Part shown: positions 47,131-59,060 of the stretch, piece after piece | Numbering within the stretch: the stretch's first letter is position 1 | Layout of the letters: every line of letters starts with the position of its first letter | Source of the DNA: Colletotrichum lupini | Lineage: Eukaryota > Ascomycota > Sordariomycetes > Glomerellales > Glomerellaceae | Direction: 5' to 3' | NCBI RefSeq assembly: GCF_023278565.1 | Contig: NC_064675.1 | Location: forward strand, 2,604,001 to 2,668,000 | DNA length: 64,000 bases | The notes under the pieces: model-generated | Databases searched by the model: none | What the model was told of the DNA's origin: nothing | What the model saw: only the letters and a program-made list of their open reading frames with translations | Translations under genes and position numbers: made by a program

Positions 47131-48408
47131 CTACAACTGGAACCGCTTGCGGTCCTTCTCCATCCTGGCCTTCCACTCCCACGGCTGCGACTCCTCACCC
47201 TCGCTGCCCGCCCTGCCGATACCCTTGTCCACCCTCCTCAGCTTAGCCGTGAACCGCGGGCCAACCTCCTGCAGTCCGACGCGGATGCCCTCGACGCCCT
47301 TCATCTCGGAGCCCTCGGCAGTCGTGATATTCTTCTCCGTCTCGCGCTTCTCGCGGAAGACGTAGCGGTGGCGGCGGAAGAAGAGGTAGTCGCGCTGGTT
47401 GTGCACCGTAAGCACCTGGCGGCCCTCGAGCTCGGGCTGCGGGGGGAAGAGGCGCTGGAAGAGGGCGGCGGTGAGCAGGCCGAGCGGGGTCTTGAAGTTG
47501 TTGAGGAGGAGCTCCGGGTAGTGGTTCGTCGGGTTGCCGTGGCCGGGGAGCTTCTTGCCCTCCATGAAGTTTGTGATTGTAAAAGTGAAGGTGGGGCCGA
47601 CGGGGAGGTGGACGATGGACATGCCCGTCAGCTTCTTCTGGTCTTCTTTGAGGAGGACGACGGCGGTGTAGTCGCGGTTGGCGGCGAACTTTGAGATCTC
47701 GCGGAGGGAGTACTTGTGGCCGTAGCGGTGGGCGGAGCGGGGCACGTAGGTGGAGTTCGGGAAGATGGTGCGGAAGATGTTGGCCTCGTGGTGGAGGGTC
47801 GAGTTGAGGGAGGTGGTGATGAGGATCTTGGGGGGCGGGGGCGCGTCTTCGGAAAAGAGGCTGGGGAACTTGAGGGCGAGGGAGGACGGGGTGAGGTCGA
47901 GGTTCGTCGAGGTCGTCGAGGGCGCGGCAGAGGAGTCCCTCTTTGCGCGGCGCTTCTCCTCGCGCCGCGCCTCCCTCTCGGCCTTCTTCTCCGCGGCGGC
48001 GGCCTCGTCTTCCTCGTCGTCGAGCATGCTGTCGTTATCGCTGTCGTCGTCCTCGCCATCGTCCTCTCCATCCTCGGCGTCGAGCTCCTGTTCCAGCGCG
48101 GCGTTCTCCTCCTCTTCTATCCTCCTCTTCTTGAGCCTCTCGACGTCCACCACCTTACCCAGGCTGTCGTCGTCGACGTCGTCCCAGACGCGCTTGCTGT
48201 CGATGGTCTGGGGCTTGTTCTTTGCGAGGCGGGCGGCGCGGAGCTCGGGGTTCTTGTCCTCCTCCTTCTTGCGGCGGAAGCGCATCTCGCGCTGGGCTTT
48301 ATCCTTGTCCTTCTTTTGCAGGACGTACATCTCCTTGCGCTTGAGCTTGTTGGACGTCTTGTTCGTGAGCGAAGCCCCCATGGACTTGCCCGGCTTGGAG
48401 AAGCCCAT
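47131..48408 (-). CDS. rpf1: Ribosome biogenesis protein RPF1 (Brix domain)
   Basis: Intronless, 425 residues from the ATG at 48408 (MGFSKPGKS). The N-terminal half is highly charged: Lys/Arg-rich at first (nuclear/nucleolar signals), then an Asp/Glu run around residues 110-140 and a basic coiled coil. The C-terminal ~230 residues are a Brix domain, opening with PKILITTS and including IFPNSTYVPR, FTITNFMEGKKLPGHGNPTNHYPELLLNNF and HNQRDYLFFRRHRYVF, diagnostic of Rpf1. Rpf1 acts in the nucleolus in maturation of 60S precursors (27S pre-rRNA). The frame stays open 145 codons upstream, but that part is not protein-like and is taken as 5' leader. The gene is divergent from the glycyl-tRNA synthetase; both serve translation. 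Confidence 0.95.
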   Translation of the reverse strand: MGFSKPGKSMGASLTNKTSNKLKRKEMYVLQKKDKDKAQREMRFRRKKEEDKNPELRAARLAKNKPQTIDSKRVWDDVDDDSLGKVVDVERLKKRRIEEEENAALEQELDAEDGEDDGEDDDSDNDSMLDDEEDEAAAAEKKAEREARREEKRRAKRDSSAAPSTTSTNLDLTPSSLALKFPSLFSEDAPPPPKILITTSLNSTLHHEANIFRTIFPNSTYVPRSAHRYGHKYSLREISKFAANRDYTAVVLLKEDQKKLTGMSIVHLPVGPTFTFTITNFMEGKKLPGHGNPTNHYPELLLNNFKTPLGLLTAALFQRLFPPQPELEGRQVLTVHNQRDYLFFRRHRYVFREKRETEKNITTAEGSEMKGVEGIRVGLQEVGPRFTAKLRRVDKGIGRAGSEGEESQPWEWKARMEKDRKRFQL

Positions 48409-49336
48409 CTTGAAGATTGGCTTCTGTTTTCTCTTTTTCGTTTCGATTGATAGAAGGTGAGTTTCCTCTGTCCGAGTTCGTAGACAATTTGCCCGTGGAT
48501 TAAGCTCGTTCGATCGTTTGGAGGTTCGGTTTGAGGGTATCTGTCGCAAAGAAAATGATGCTGTACAACTTTCGTCGGTCCAGAAAAAAAAAAAAAAGGC
48601 CGTACAATCAGTGAAAATCAGCTTTGGAGAAATTTTGGCGGGGCACCGACCAATCCCTGCAGCAGATGCATTTGAGATGGGTCCCGACGTTCGGTTTGCG
48701 GGGGCGCCAGGGATTGTCTTCCTCGATCGCCGTTGGTGGACGAAGTAACGGCGAATTGAATGATCCGTGATTCCACTGTAAGATACGTAGGTACCTATCA
48801 AGTGGGGTGGGGGTCCAAAAGGCAAGATTTTGGTCGAGTCCAATCGCCTGGTGCCGGTCTGCGGCTGCGGGACAGAGGAAGGGGGTCCGTTCGGTGCCGT
48901 GTGTGTTCCTGGCCTGGCGCGGATCGCAACGACAGGGCCACCTCAACTGACAGACAGGCCACTTTTGGTGCACCCAATGCCAACCTGGAATTGGAGGGTA
49001 CAACTTTTTTTTCCCACCTCAGGCTGCCCACCAACGAGGGGTGTGAAAACTGGAAAGGGCAGACGAACATTGACATCGACCACGACCACACTCGCTCATA
49101 CACACTACCTACCCCTCTATACCTAGCTCACACTCTGCAGTCTGCACTGCACGCACTCTCTCTCTCTTCGGGGCATCTTTCCAATTGAGAGCCGGCCATC
49201 CATCCAGGTTAGCCCTCCATAGGCATTACTTACTTGGCTGCAGCAGCCCAGACTACCTTACAGTGAGCTGCCAGTGACTCCATCCTCCCCAGATGACTCA
49301 CGCTCCTCTAAACAACCCCACCAAACGATCGAGCAG
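48409..49336. promoter_or_regulatory. Divergent promoter, RPF1 / glycyl-tRNA synthetase
   Basis: 928 bases shared by two divergent translation-related genes, which could be co-regulated from here. An A-run of 13 lies near 48585, and CT-rich sequence precedes the synthetase start. Confidence 0.5.
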
Positions 49337-49340
49337 ATGA
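49293..49340 (+). promoter_or_regulatory. Upstream ORF overlapping the synthetase start
   Basis: An ATG at 49293 opens a 15-codon frame whose TGA (49338-49340) overlaps the ATG at 49337 in an ATGA arrangement. Both ATGs have the same weak CAG context (C at -3), whereas the downstream in-frame Met85 codon (49589) has A at -3. The layout fits leaky scanning and termination-reinitiation control of the mitochondrial form. Confidence 0.5.
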
Positions 49341-51642
49341 AGCCCTTTCGCTTTGTTGCACACCAATCACCTTCAATTCGTTCCACAGCTAGCTTCTGTG
49401 CAGTTCGGCCGGCCGCTTTTTTCCACTCCCACCAACGTTACCCCCCCCCCTCCTCCCACTACTCAAACCCATACTCCTCCTCCCACCAACGCACCCTCAC
49501 CACCACCCGTCACCTCTCCCGGGCTCAAGTCCTCGTCCCCTCGAAAAAGAACAAGCCCTCGTCCGCTGCCGCCGGCTCTTCCTCCAAGATGACGACCACC
49601 GCGACGACCCTCAAGGGTCAGCCTCTCGACAGGCAGACCCTCGACGCCATGCTGCGTCGCCGTCTCTTCTTCACCCCGGCTTTCGAGATCTACGGCGGCG
49701 TCGCTGGCCTCTTCGACTACGGCCCTCCCGGTTGCGCTCTGCAGGCCAACATCGTCGAGACATGGCGCAAGCACTTCATCCTCGAGGAGGACATGCTCGA
49801 GATCGACACCACCGTCCTGACCCCGCACGAGGTCCTCAAGACCTCTGGCCACGTCGACAAGTTCGCCGACTGGATGTGCAAGGACCCCAAGAACGGCGAT
49901 ATCCTGCGCGCCGACCACTTCGTTGAGGACGTTCTCGAGGCCCGCCTCAAAGGTGACAAGGAGGCCCGCGGCCAAAAGGTCGAGGAGGAGGATGACCCCA
50001 AGAAGAAGAAGAAGAGAAAGACAAAGGCCGAGGCCGTCAAGCTTGAGGACGCTGTCGTCCAGGAGTACGAAGAGATTCTGGCCAAGATTGACAACTACAA
50101 CGGCGAGGAGCTCGGCGAGCTCATCAAGAAGTACGACCTCAGAAACCCCAACACCGGCCTCCAGCCCTCGCCCCCCGTCGCCTTCAACCTCATGTTCCAG
50201 ACCGCCATTGGCCCCAGCAGCAACCTGCCCGGTTACCTGCGCCCCGAGACCGCTCAGGGCCAGTTCCTCAACTTTGCCAAGCTCCTCGACTTCAACATGC
50301 AGCAGATGCCCTTCGCCTCCGCCTCCATCGGCAAGTCCTACAGAAACGAAATCTCCCCCCGCGCCGGTCTCCTGAGAGTCCGCGAGTTCCTCATGGCCGA
50401 GATTGAGCACTTTGTCGACCCCGAGGGCGGCAAGAAGCACGTCCGCTTCCCCGAGGTCAACACCGTCGAGCTCACCCTCCTCGATCGCCACACCCAGCTC
50501 GCCGGCAAGACCGAGGTCAAGAAGATGACCATTGGCGACGCCGTGAGCAACAAGGTCGTCGACAACGAGACCCTCGGCTACTTCCTCGCCCGCATCCACC
50601 TCTTCCTCCAAAAGATTGGTGTCGACATGACCAAGGTCCGCTTCCGCCAGCACATGGAGAACGAGATGGCCCACTACGCCGCCGACTGCTGGGACGCCGA
50701 GCTCCTCACCTCCTCCGGCTGGATCGAGTGTGTTGGCTGCGCCGATCGCAGCGCCTACGATTTGTCCGTCCATGCCAAGAAGACTGGCGCGCCCCTCGTC
50801 GTGCGCGAGCGCCTCGACGAGCCCCTCGTCTTTGAGGAGTGGCAGGTCGAGATCGACAAGAAGAAGTTTGGTCCCCAGTTCAAGAAGGACGGCAAGACGG
50901 TCGAGGCCGCCCTCGAGGGAACCACCCAGGAGCAGCGCGAGAAGCTCGCCAAGCAGCTCACCGACAACGGCGAGCTGGAGCTCGAGGTCGCCGGCGTCGG
51001 CAGCGGCACGGTCAAGGTCAGCAAGGACCTCGTCAAGATTGAGTTCAGAAAGCGCGTCGAGAACACCAGGGAGTTCACCCCCAACGTTATTGAGCCCTCC
51101 TTTGGTATCGGCCGTATCCTGTACTCGCTGATTGAGCACGTCTACTGGAACCGCGCCACCGAGGATGGTGCCGGTGACGAGGCCCGTGGTGTAAGTTAAC
51201 CCCTGAGCATCCCTTGATGAACGATTTACTAATCAAACGACTCCAGGTCCTGTCCTTCCCCCCGACAGTCGCCCCCACAAAGGTCCTGATCGTGCCCCTG
51301 TCCGCCAACAAGCAGTTCCAGCCCTTCGTCAGCAAGATCTCGCAGAAGCTGCGCAAGTACGGCATCTCGGCCCGTGTCGACTCGTCCTCGGCCACCATTG
51401 GCAAGCGCTACAGCCGCAACGACGAGCTCGGCACCCCGCTCGGCATCACCATCGACTTCCAGACCGTCCAGGACAGCACAATCACCCTCCGCGACCGCGA
51501 CTCGACCAAGCAGGTCCGCGCCGACGAGGACACCATCATCGCGGCCATCCAGAGCCTCGTCACCGGTGCAAAGGAGTGGAAGGACGTCGCGGCTGAGCTC
51601 CCTACGTTTGAGAGCCAGGAGGTTGATGTCACTGTCCGGTAA
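49337..51642 (+). CDS. grs1: Glycyl-tRNA synthetase, dual mitochondrial/cytosolic
   Basis: Two exons (49337..51190 and 51247..51642) give 749 residues from the first ATG, or 665 from Met85. The first 84 residues are Arg/Ser/Pro-rich and nearly free of acidic residues, as in a mitochondrial presequence; MTTTATTLKGQ then begins the conserved cytosolic start. Class II motifs are visible: GYLRPETAQGQF, YRNEISPRAGLLRVREF (motif 2) and PSFGIGRILYSLIEH (motif 3). A Lys-rich insertion (KKKKKRKTK) interrupts the catalytic domain. The anticodon-binding domain follows in exon 2 (KVLIVPLS, RYSRNDELGTPLGITID). The intron 51191..51246 has an ACTAATC-type branch site. The enzyme charges tRNA-Gly; one gene supplying both compartments is normal in fungi. 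Confidence 0.96.
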
Positions 51643-53649
51643 AAAAACAGAAATGGCAGTAGCAAAAAAAGAATTTTCATATGGATACCATGTTCCCCCC
51701 CTTATTTTTGGTCCGTCACAAAGGGCCTCTCTATAGAGATGGAGTACAGAGATGGAGAAAGAAAGAGATAGGTGGATGTTGAAAAAGTGCGTGGGAGAGG
51801 GGATTGAAGTAAACAAGTCGCCCAGAAGCGACACCTGTAGACAATCTCAATTGAGCCTTTGTGGATTTGAATCATTTCCTGATACCTTGTCGGTGCGTCC
51901 TCATGCCCTGGTGTACCTCAGGCATGATGGAATTTCGTATCGCCTTCCTACCCTTCTTCACACGATGATCCGAGGGAGCTGCCTCACGCTGTGTTGTTCT
52001 TTCAGGCATAGGGGGGCCCTTTCCGTTCGTGTCTGGCAAGAGCTGTATACCTATACAAGGGAGCATCCCATGCAGCATAATGTAACTTCCTTGGGGCCGC
52101 TACAAACGAGTGCGTATTTGACCCTCGCAGGTTTTCAACGAAGGGGCTGTGAAAACTTTGTTATGCTACCCTGAGATGTATCTGTTGGAGTAGAGGTTCA
52201 ATTCGTCTTACAGCAGAGACCACGTCACGTTCTGAAAGACTTTCCCCTCTTCTGCTCATCGAGGGGGAGCCAATCGTGAACCAAGCTCACACTCGCACGA
52301 GCGTGGAAAGAAGATTGGAAATAAAGGGTGGCGACACTTTGGACGCGAGCAGCTCCTGTTCTTGGAGCATACTCGCTAACGTGCCGCTGTTGCGTTGTCC
52401 GGAAAGAGGGGATGCGTTTCCAGACTGTCTTGTGAATACGGGATCGCCGTCGGGGGTGTGGTGGAAGGAGGGGTTTCAAGAGGACTCCTCCTTTGGGTTT
52501 GTTGATGTTTTCTAGATGCTATACGATCAAAAAGATCGTGAAGGGGGGCAACTTAGTCAAACGCAAAATGACTGACCTGTACGACTCACCCCAAAGTGAC
52601 CACAACTTTAGAGGAAAAGGCGAAGACTTCCCCACCTTACGTTCTACCCTGTGTTCTCTCTTGTTTCATGCTGAAGAACACGAGCTGGTCCAGATGTTAG
52701 GCCTCGGTGTAGATTGTCTACCTTGATAGAATGGCACGTGACCGATTCGAGACGGGCCAGCGGGAGTGTATCCCGTAAAGTGGATCCCCCGGACCCGAGA
52801 GGGGCCGGGTTTACGGGGACAGCGTGGTGACTGACGCCCTTTGCCCAAGTGATGCAAGGAGGCGACTTGAGCAGCCCACGCTAAGCGCAGTGCAGTTCCT
52901 TAGGCGGCATTCTCTTCACGCCATTTCCCAGGTTAAAAGGACTTCTTGACTTCTAAAGCTGTACAACTTGGAGCGGGCAGAAATGAATCAATACCTATAC
53001 CTACTCGGACAATGTCCATGTTGAGATGGTGGTGAATATTGGCCAGCTGGTGACGGTCCGACTGAGTGGTCAGGTTTCACGACAGTCGTTGCTAGTACTG
53101 ACGTGGATGCCCTCTACGGGAATGGCATGGCACCTCAGAGGGGGTCTGGACCAGGGGCTTGGAGTAGCATACCACCGAGCCCACGAAGCGGAAGGCCGGC
53201 TGCTTGAAGTGACATTTTTCAAGCACACTTTGCTGTGACGTCGGATGCCAAGCGTGTTGAGCGCCGGGCACTTCACCGCGTTGATGCGGCCACGGCAGCG
53301 GCGAGCCCGACTTATACCACCTTGGTAGCCGCAGAAACAAGAAGTCCAAGTGATGCTCAGGGGCAAGTTGTGCATCACGTCTTTTCATCGCATCTCAAAT
53401 CTTTCGTCTTGGCATCGAAGGAAATGAAGGGGAGGACAGGTCGAGGGCGGCTATTCCGACTCGGGAGGCAACGTCAAGGGGGCAAACCGGAGGCTCGAAC
53501 CTGCGACAGATCCGCGGTATTGGAAACAAAACTGAGCGGTTTGTCCACGGGCCGTTTCGCTCGATCTTTGGCTGGAGACTGAGAGGCGACGTTAGACGCA
53601 CAATACGACCGAATACATAGAACATCTAATTGTTCTAATCCCCGGGAAA

Positions 53650-53696
53650 GTTCTTAAAAGAACAATGGTTACGGTGACAACGCCCAAAGTCACCGT
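53650..53696. repeat. Two adjacent inverted repeats
   Basis: GTTCTT-AA-AAGAAC (53650-53663) is followed eight bases later by ACGGTGAC / GTCACCGT (53671-53678 and 53689-53696) with a 10-base loop. Both are perfect. They could be hairpins or dyad protein-binding sites; there is no gene context to decide. Confidence 0.6.
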
Positions 53697-56600
53697 CTTC
53701 TCGCCGGTGAGCTCAGAACATGTTCGAACGCCAGCATTGTTCTTGGGTGCACGGGACGGTGGATGGCTGATCTGCCAATGGCGTCGCACCCAAGCAGTAG
53801 ATCTGGAAACATCAGTGCAGACGATGCGAAATGCAGCCCTGGTCTATGTCTTGTGCGGGTATGATGTGCAGGTCTGTGTTGTATGCAGAACATCGCAGGC
53901 TGCCTCCCTCTTGTGCCGTGCTGGGATGGAAAATGCAATGGAAGATTCCACGGTATGTGAAACACTCCACGGCCGTCGCCGTGGGATGGGCGAGTCGTTG
54001 ACAGGAGGCGTCGCTGCAAAAGCGAGGCACGTTCCTCCATCTTCGGTGGATCGTAGATAGCCAGCCGCTTTCGAGCACACCCCAAATTGAAGGTCTGTGG
54101 ATGTTTTGGGCCTCGGGCGGCTGTGGGGGACCAAACCATGGGAAACTTCAAAACAGGGTCCTAGGCTGCTTCGATTCGGGCGATGCCGATTTGAGACTTG
54201 AGAGTGTTCGTATGGGATGCCAGGTTTGCCATTCCGCACTGTGACTGAGAACCCGTTTCTCAACCTGTGCTGAGCTGCGTGGTCAATTGTTCCGCGGCTC
54301 AGCTGCAGCTACTTTTGTTTTCCGAGCACCCGGATTAAATCGTTGGCGCGGAATTGATGCTTCGCATGCCACTGCTCGTGAGGACCAAATGGCAACATTG
54401 ATCCCATCAGACCCGTGTCTAGACTGGGAGGGGGTGAGGGCAAAACGTCTCTTAGGCCGTGAGACACTAAAGACTCCTGTTGCTATGGAATACCCTTAAT
54501 GTGAAGGCGCTGCATATCTTCGATGCAGCGACAGCAGAAATCCGAAACATCAACAGATTGCTGTCCGCTGTATTTGTGTGAGCACCGGTATGGCGCTGAT
54601 AGGAAGCATGAGGATGATCAATAATCGGAGTGCAGCTGGCGTGCTTGAGCAGTGAGCACTGGTAGGCAACTCGCTGCTGGTCTTGAATTACAAGATTCGA
54701 AAAGGGTTTGGATGTTTCCAGCATTGCCTTTAGGGTATGCAATGTGCCATCGGGTATACCAGCCACAAATGTTCTAGTCTTGTCAAGTTTCGAGGCGTCG
54801 TCCAGTGGCTGCGTTTCGATGGCTGCAGTCGATTGCGACTCGCTGGGTCTTTGTACGAGGGGAAGTAAAAATTGGTAGTACTTTCCCTGTCGAGACTGGA
54901 CGACGGCTTTCTTAGCCTGTGAAATGCCAGCCTAAGCTGTGATAGATGACAAGATGACAAGGCCGTGCCTCTAATCGCTGGCAGTAGGCTTGTCGCTCGT
55001 CGCTTCCGATTACGGCAATTTCTTGTTTCTGCGTCCGTCTACTGAGATGGTGGATGCTTGGGCGTTGGGTTTCCTTGATGGAGGGCTAACGGATCTTGAC
55101 GTCGTGTGCGCATGATATTGCGTCGTAGAGTTGCCGTCAATAAGGTGTTCGTCAAGTTACCGATGAACCGAGACGAGGCAGGCGGGAGAGAGTCAGGCTT
55201 GATGTCGTGTGGTCTGTTAGAGGGGACGGGACGACGATGTGTTGCTCAGTTGGGAAGTTTAGTATCCATGTAGATTGCGTCTGAGACGAAGACTCTCAGG
55301 CGCAGGGTCGGATCGAGGGGTACACAGAGACGGGCAACAGTAAACGCGTCGGTCTTCGATATCAGCGTAGTGTCGTGTGGACTCGTTGCAGGCTGTTGGA
55401 AACGAGAAGGGACGAAGTTGCAGAAGGAGGGCTGTTCCTCCGAAGGGTGGATCTTGTTCTGTATGGAAGCAATCGGGAGCGAAGAAGAGTGCCACTACAC
55501 TTTTACTTCATAGCTGTGTGTGTGGAAGCTAACGACGCCATTCCCAATTCTTCCACGGCCCATCATCCTGTTCGGTTCCTGCTTCCAGCGCCCATGTCCA
55601 CGCGACGCCAGCATCAGCCCTCTTACTTGGTCAGTACTAATGTACGGCGTACGGTCACGTACCAAACCACACAACAAACGTGGAGTATCCGTGGGTTTCT
55701 GGTTCTTCCTCTGGGTCACTGGGTGTGCTGGTCGACAGTGGGCGGGACCTTCATGTCCCTTGCACAGTGCTTCTTTATCGGAAACGAGCCAGCGGGCAAC
55801 TTGAAGGACCTCAGCTGGGGCATTTTGGGAGATTCTTCGCTCCCACCCCGCTATGACGTCTCACCATGTAGCGCGAGGTCGTGACTTCCAATTCTCAGTA
55901 TCGGCTGCTAGGAAGGTGTGTTTTGAGCCTTTGGTACCAACATGCCGTTATATGCCAATCGGAAAATATCTGCGGCTTCTCATCTTCGACGACATTGCGA
56001 AAAATAAGGTAGCGGCAGATGGAAAGGATATGATGACACGGGAGCTGCACCCAGAGGATTCAACGCCAGTCGCGGTCAGGGTGAGATCGCCGAGACGGCG
56101 GGCCAGTCTAATGAGAAGTGTGGTACGGGTAAAGAGACAAGTCGCATTAGCTCAGGGGGTAACCAACAAGCACCGTATGTTTGCCCAACCAGCGACAGAG
56201 ATCATTGGCGATACTTTTGTGCTTTTGATCTGAACCGGGGCGGGCCTTGGAAGGGGAAAAAGGTTGACAGACCCGTGGAGGTCGCAGGGCCTTTGGAAGG
56301 TCGAGAATCGAGAGTCAACTTCAGAAGCTCAGTCAAGTGTCGGCCCCCTTCCCCACCGGCCAGACTACCTTACCTACTACGTACGACCCGACGTGCTGCA
56401 TCGTCTCCTGATTCGTCGACCCACGCGGGAAGTCTACTGTGTAGTGTAAGGTACTGCCTTCCCTCCACTAAGGTACCTTTCGTGCTACCTAAGGTAGTTA
56501 TCATGCAACCTAACTTGAGGAAGGCACCTTGGGTCACGGTACGGAGTACGGAGTATCGGGGCGGCAAATAGGAAGTCGGTCGTTCCTTCTTTTTGACACT

Positions 56601-58980
56601 TTGACTACATCGACCCCTGGCACCTCCCCCTCCCCCAAAAAGATGCCTGGCGCTAGTTGAGGTTTGATGTGTGAGATGGGAAGGAGAGGTCGGACAGGCA
56701 CCTGCCAGAAGCGCTGCTGCAGAATAATGTGCAGCCTGAAAGAATTGGAGGAAGGCAGCAAGTAAGGTACATGGCCTTCCTGCGTTGACTATCGTATTAG
56801 AGATGGAAGGAAGAAGGAAAAGTTTTAACATGGAAGGAACGGAGACTTAGTAATTCTCCTAGTGTTCCTGCCCGCTGACCCTCTTGTCATTTCCGCATCT
56901 GCAAACTCTACCGTGAACTGCGGAGGCACAGCAGACAGCCGAAATCCTCGACTGACTCTTTCCAATCCGTACATCGTCTTCGCGCCTGTAAGTCCGTCAG
57001 ATCACCGTACCGTCTGACAGACCAGAACTTGACCGTCAGTGCCTCGGCGCTTGATGAAAATAGACCGAGACAGACACGGAGACGATTCGATTCACAAAAA
57101 GGACCCCTTGACGCCCTACGTCGTTTCCCCGAATAGCATCGACACATGACGCCTTGGCCCTTCCAGCCTGCCCAAACCCCGGTCTACCACAGTAATATAC
57201 CCTGCTTGTTCGAATACTCAAGACGGATACACAGGTCTATTCCCCTGCAGTCGACAATATCCATTCATCTTTGCCGAGGTCAAAGACATCGAGGTTGAAA
57301 ACGAAGCAGAGAGAGATTGTCTCTTGAACGTGAGACAAACCATCTCGAGAGTATCTACACAGTAATACCTGTCTTTGGTTTGCTGACACTCGGCGCACTC
57401 CCAAGAGCCTTTCACGACTTCACTCAGCGGGACACACACAACTCCTCTCCGCCTCCCCCTCCCTCCTTTCGGCTGATCGACCGCGACAAAGAAGGGTGCC
57501 GCCAGAAGCAAAGCCAGAGCCAATCCCAGCTTCGCCCCTCTTGGACCAACGGATTCCGCCCACCCCCTCCTAAAACCACCCGGCCTCGAAACGGAAATCT
57601 CACCCCCATCCGGCTCGACTCTCAAGTCCTTGAATCTCTCTTGTTTGCTCGCTTGCTCGCTGCCTCCTTTCTTTCAACCCGTCTCCTCTGCCCTTTGCAA
57701 TCTCGCTGGCAGAACAATATCCCACTCATCACGACATACGAGACTGCAGGCCCCATTGTTGGATATCCGTACGATTCTCTCGAAACTCTGTTGCAAAACT
57801 TCTGGAAGCCCGACGGCTGTCTTCTTCCAGGGGGGCACGGGCGGATAGAGGATACCACCACTACCTACCTGCGGATACTCCACAGAGTACCTTACTTCCC
57901 GGCGAGTGAGAGTCTACTCAGTTACATGCCCCTGTTGCTTCCTTCATTCCAAGAGATACCCGGCAACAAGCCAGGTTGCTTGCTGGACGTCCGAACCAGC
58001 AGCCAAACCCAAACGCAAAGCCAGCCCAACCAGGAGGAGCCTTGGCCTGCAACCTTGAACCCGTTATCCACAATCGACAGTCGACAGCCCACTGCGGCGG
58101 CAGCAGAGACAAGCAACCTCAAGCAGAGAAGCGGAGCCCCTCACAGGCTCACACAGTTCAGGACTCCCAGGAGGCACGCCGCACGAGTACTCCGTACAAA
58201 GTGCCGCCCAAATCTACGAAACATCGCGTGTTCCATACCTTAAGCCATTACCCGGGGGCTCGCATCCGAGGACAGCCACAGGAACACTCGCCTCTTATTA
58301 AAAGTGTAATCCCTCTACCCTTTTCCCTGCCCCGACCCGGACGGAAGAAAAAGAAGAGAGAGACCGAGAAAGTGTTTGTTTGCGTGTGTGAGTGAGAGAG
58401 AAATGGCGACGCAGAATCGGTAAGCATCTTCCTCTCTCACGCTTTCTCGCTCTCCCATTCTGTTTCTGCTTCTGTTTCTGCAACTGCTTCTCCTTGCCTT
58501 GCTTGGTCTTGCTTGGTTCCTCCGGCTTCCTTCTTCGACATTGTCGTCGTCCACCATCGTCATCCCATCGATACGATACGTCCGTCTCCCTCGTCTCTCT
58601 TGATCCTCGTGGTCCAGCCCTGCATTGTATGTACTACCTGTTACTTGCTTCCTTGGTCAAGCCAGCCTTTTCCTGCCTAATGCGTCTTGTCTGCACCGCA
58701 CACGCATATTCCCCATCCGTCCCATCCCAACTCACTCATCCCCCTCCTCCACCCTCCACTACTGCAGTCTGCACCCGCAGTTTAGGCCCTCTGCAAGGCA
58801 ATTTGCAGCAAGCGGCGGCTGCGGCAAGCGGTAAAAGGAAGCAGAAGCTGCACGAGCAGTACCAGCAAGTTGCCCTGCAGTAACAATACCGTCTTCCTCA
58901 CCTTAGCAGCTTAAGCATACAAGCACGAGCACAAGCAATTCAAGTGTGTTGTTCCCTTTGCGTGTACGGATAAACGTACG

Positions 58981-59004
58981 GTGTGTGTGTGTGTGTGTGT
59001 GTGT
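58981..59004. repeat. (GT)12 microsatellite
   Basis: Twelve GT units, about 440 bases upstream of the CLA4 start codon, complementary to the AC tract 37 bases further on. Confidence 0.95.
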
Positions 59005-59041
59005 CTAAGGTACTCTGTACGTGCATGTGCATCAATCAGCC

Positions 59042-59060
59042 AACACACACACACACACAC
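59042..59060. repeat. (AC)9 microsatellite
   Basis: Nine AC units. With the GT tract at 58981-59004 it forms an inverted pair that can fold into an ~18-bp stem if transcribed. Confidence 0.95.

Noticed and set aside
48409..48843. 145-codon in-frame extension upstream of RPF1
   Set aside because: It has no family similarity and includes a run of phenylalanines from a poly-T tract; the conserved MGFSKPGKS start is at 48408.
49463..51139. 558-residue open frame on the minus strand across the glycyl-tRNA synthetase
   Set aside because: It is an antisense shadow of a GC-rich coding sequence, with a Leu/Val/Gly/Glu composition typical of such shadows.
53480..53560. Reverse-strand GCAGGTTCGAGCC resembling a tRNA B box
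   Set aside because: The T stem does not pair properly and no matching A box or acceptor stem was found.
57317..58243. 308-codon open frame before the kinase gene
   Set aside because: It has no ATG at its head, is low-complexity and Ser/Pro/Gln-rich, and shows no recognisable domain; it is probably leader or promoter DNA.
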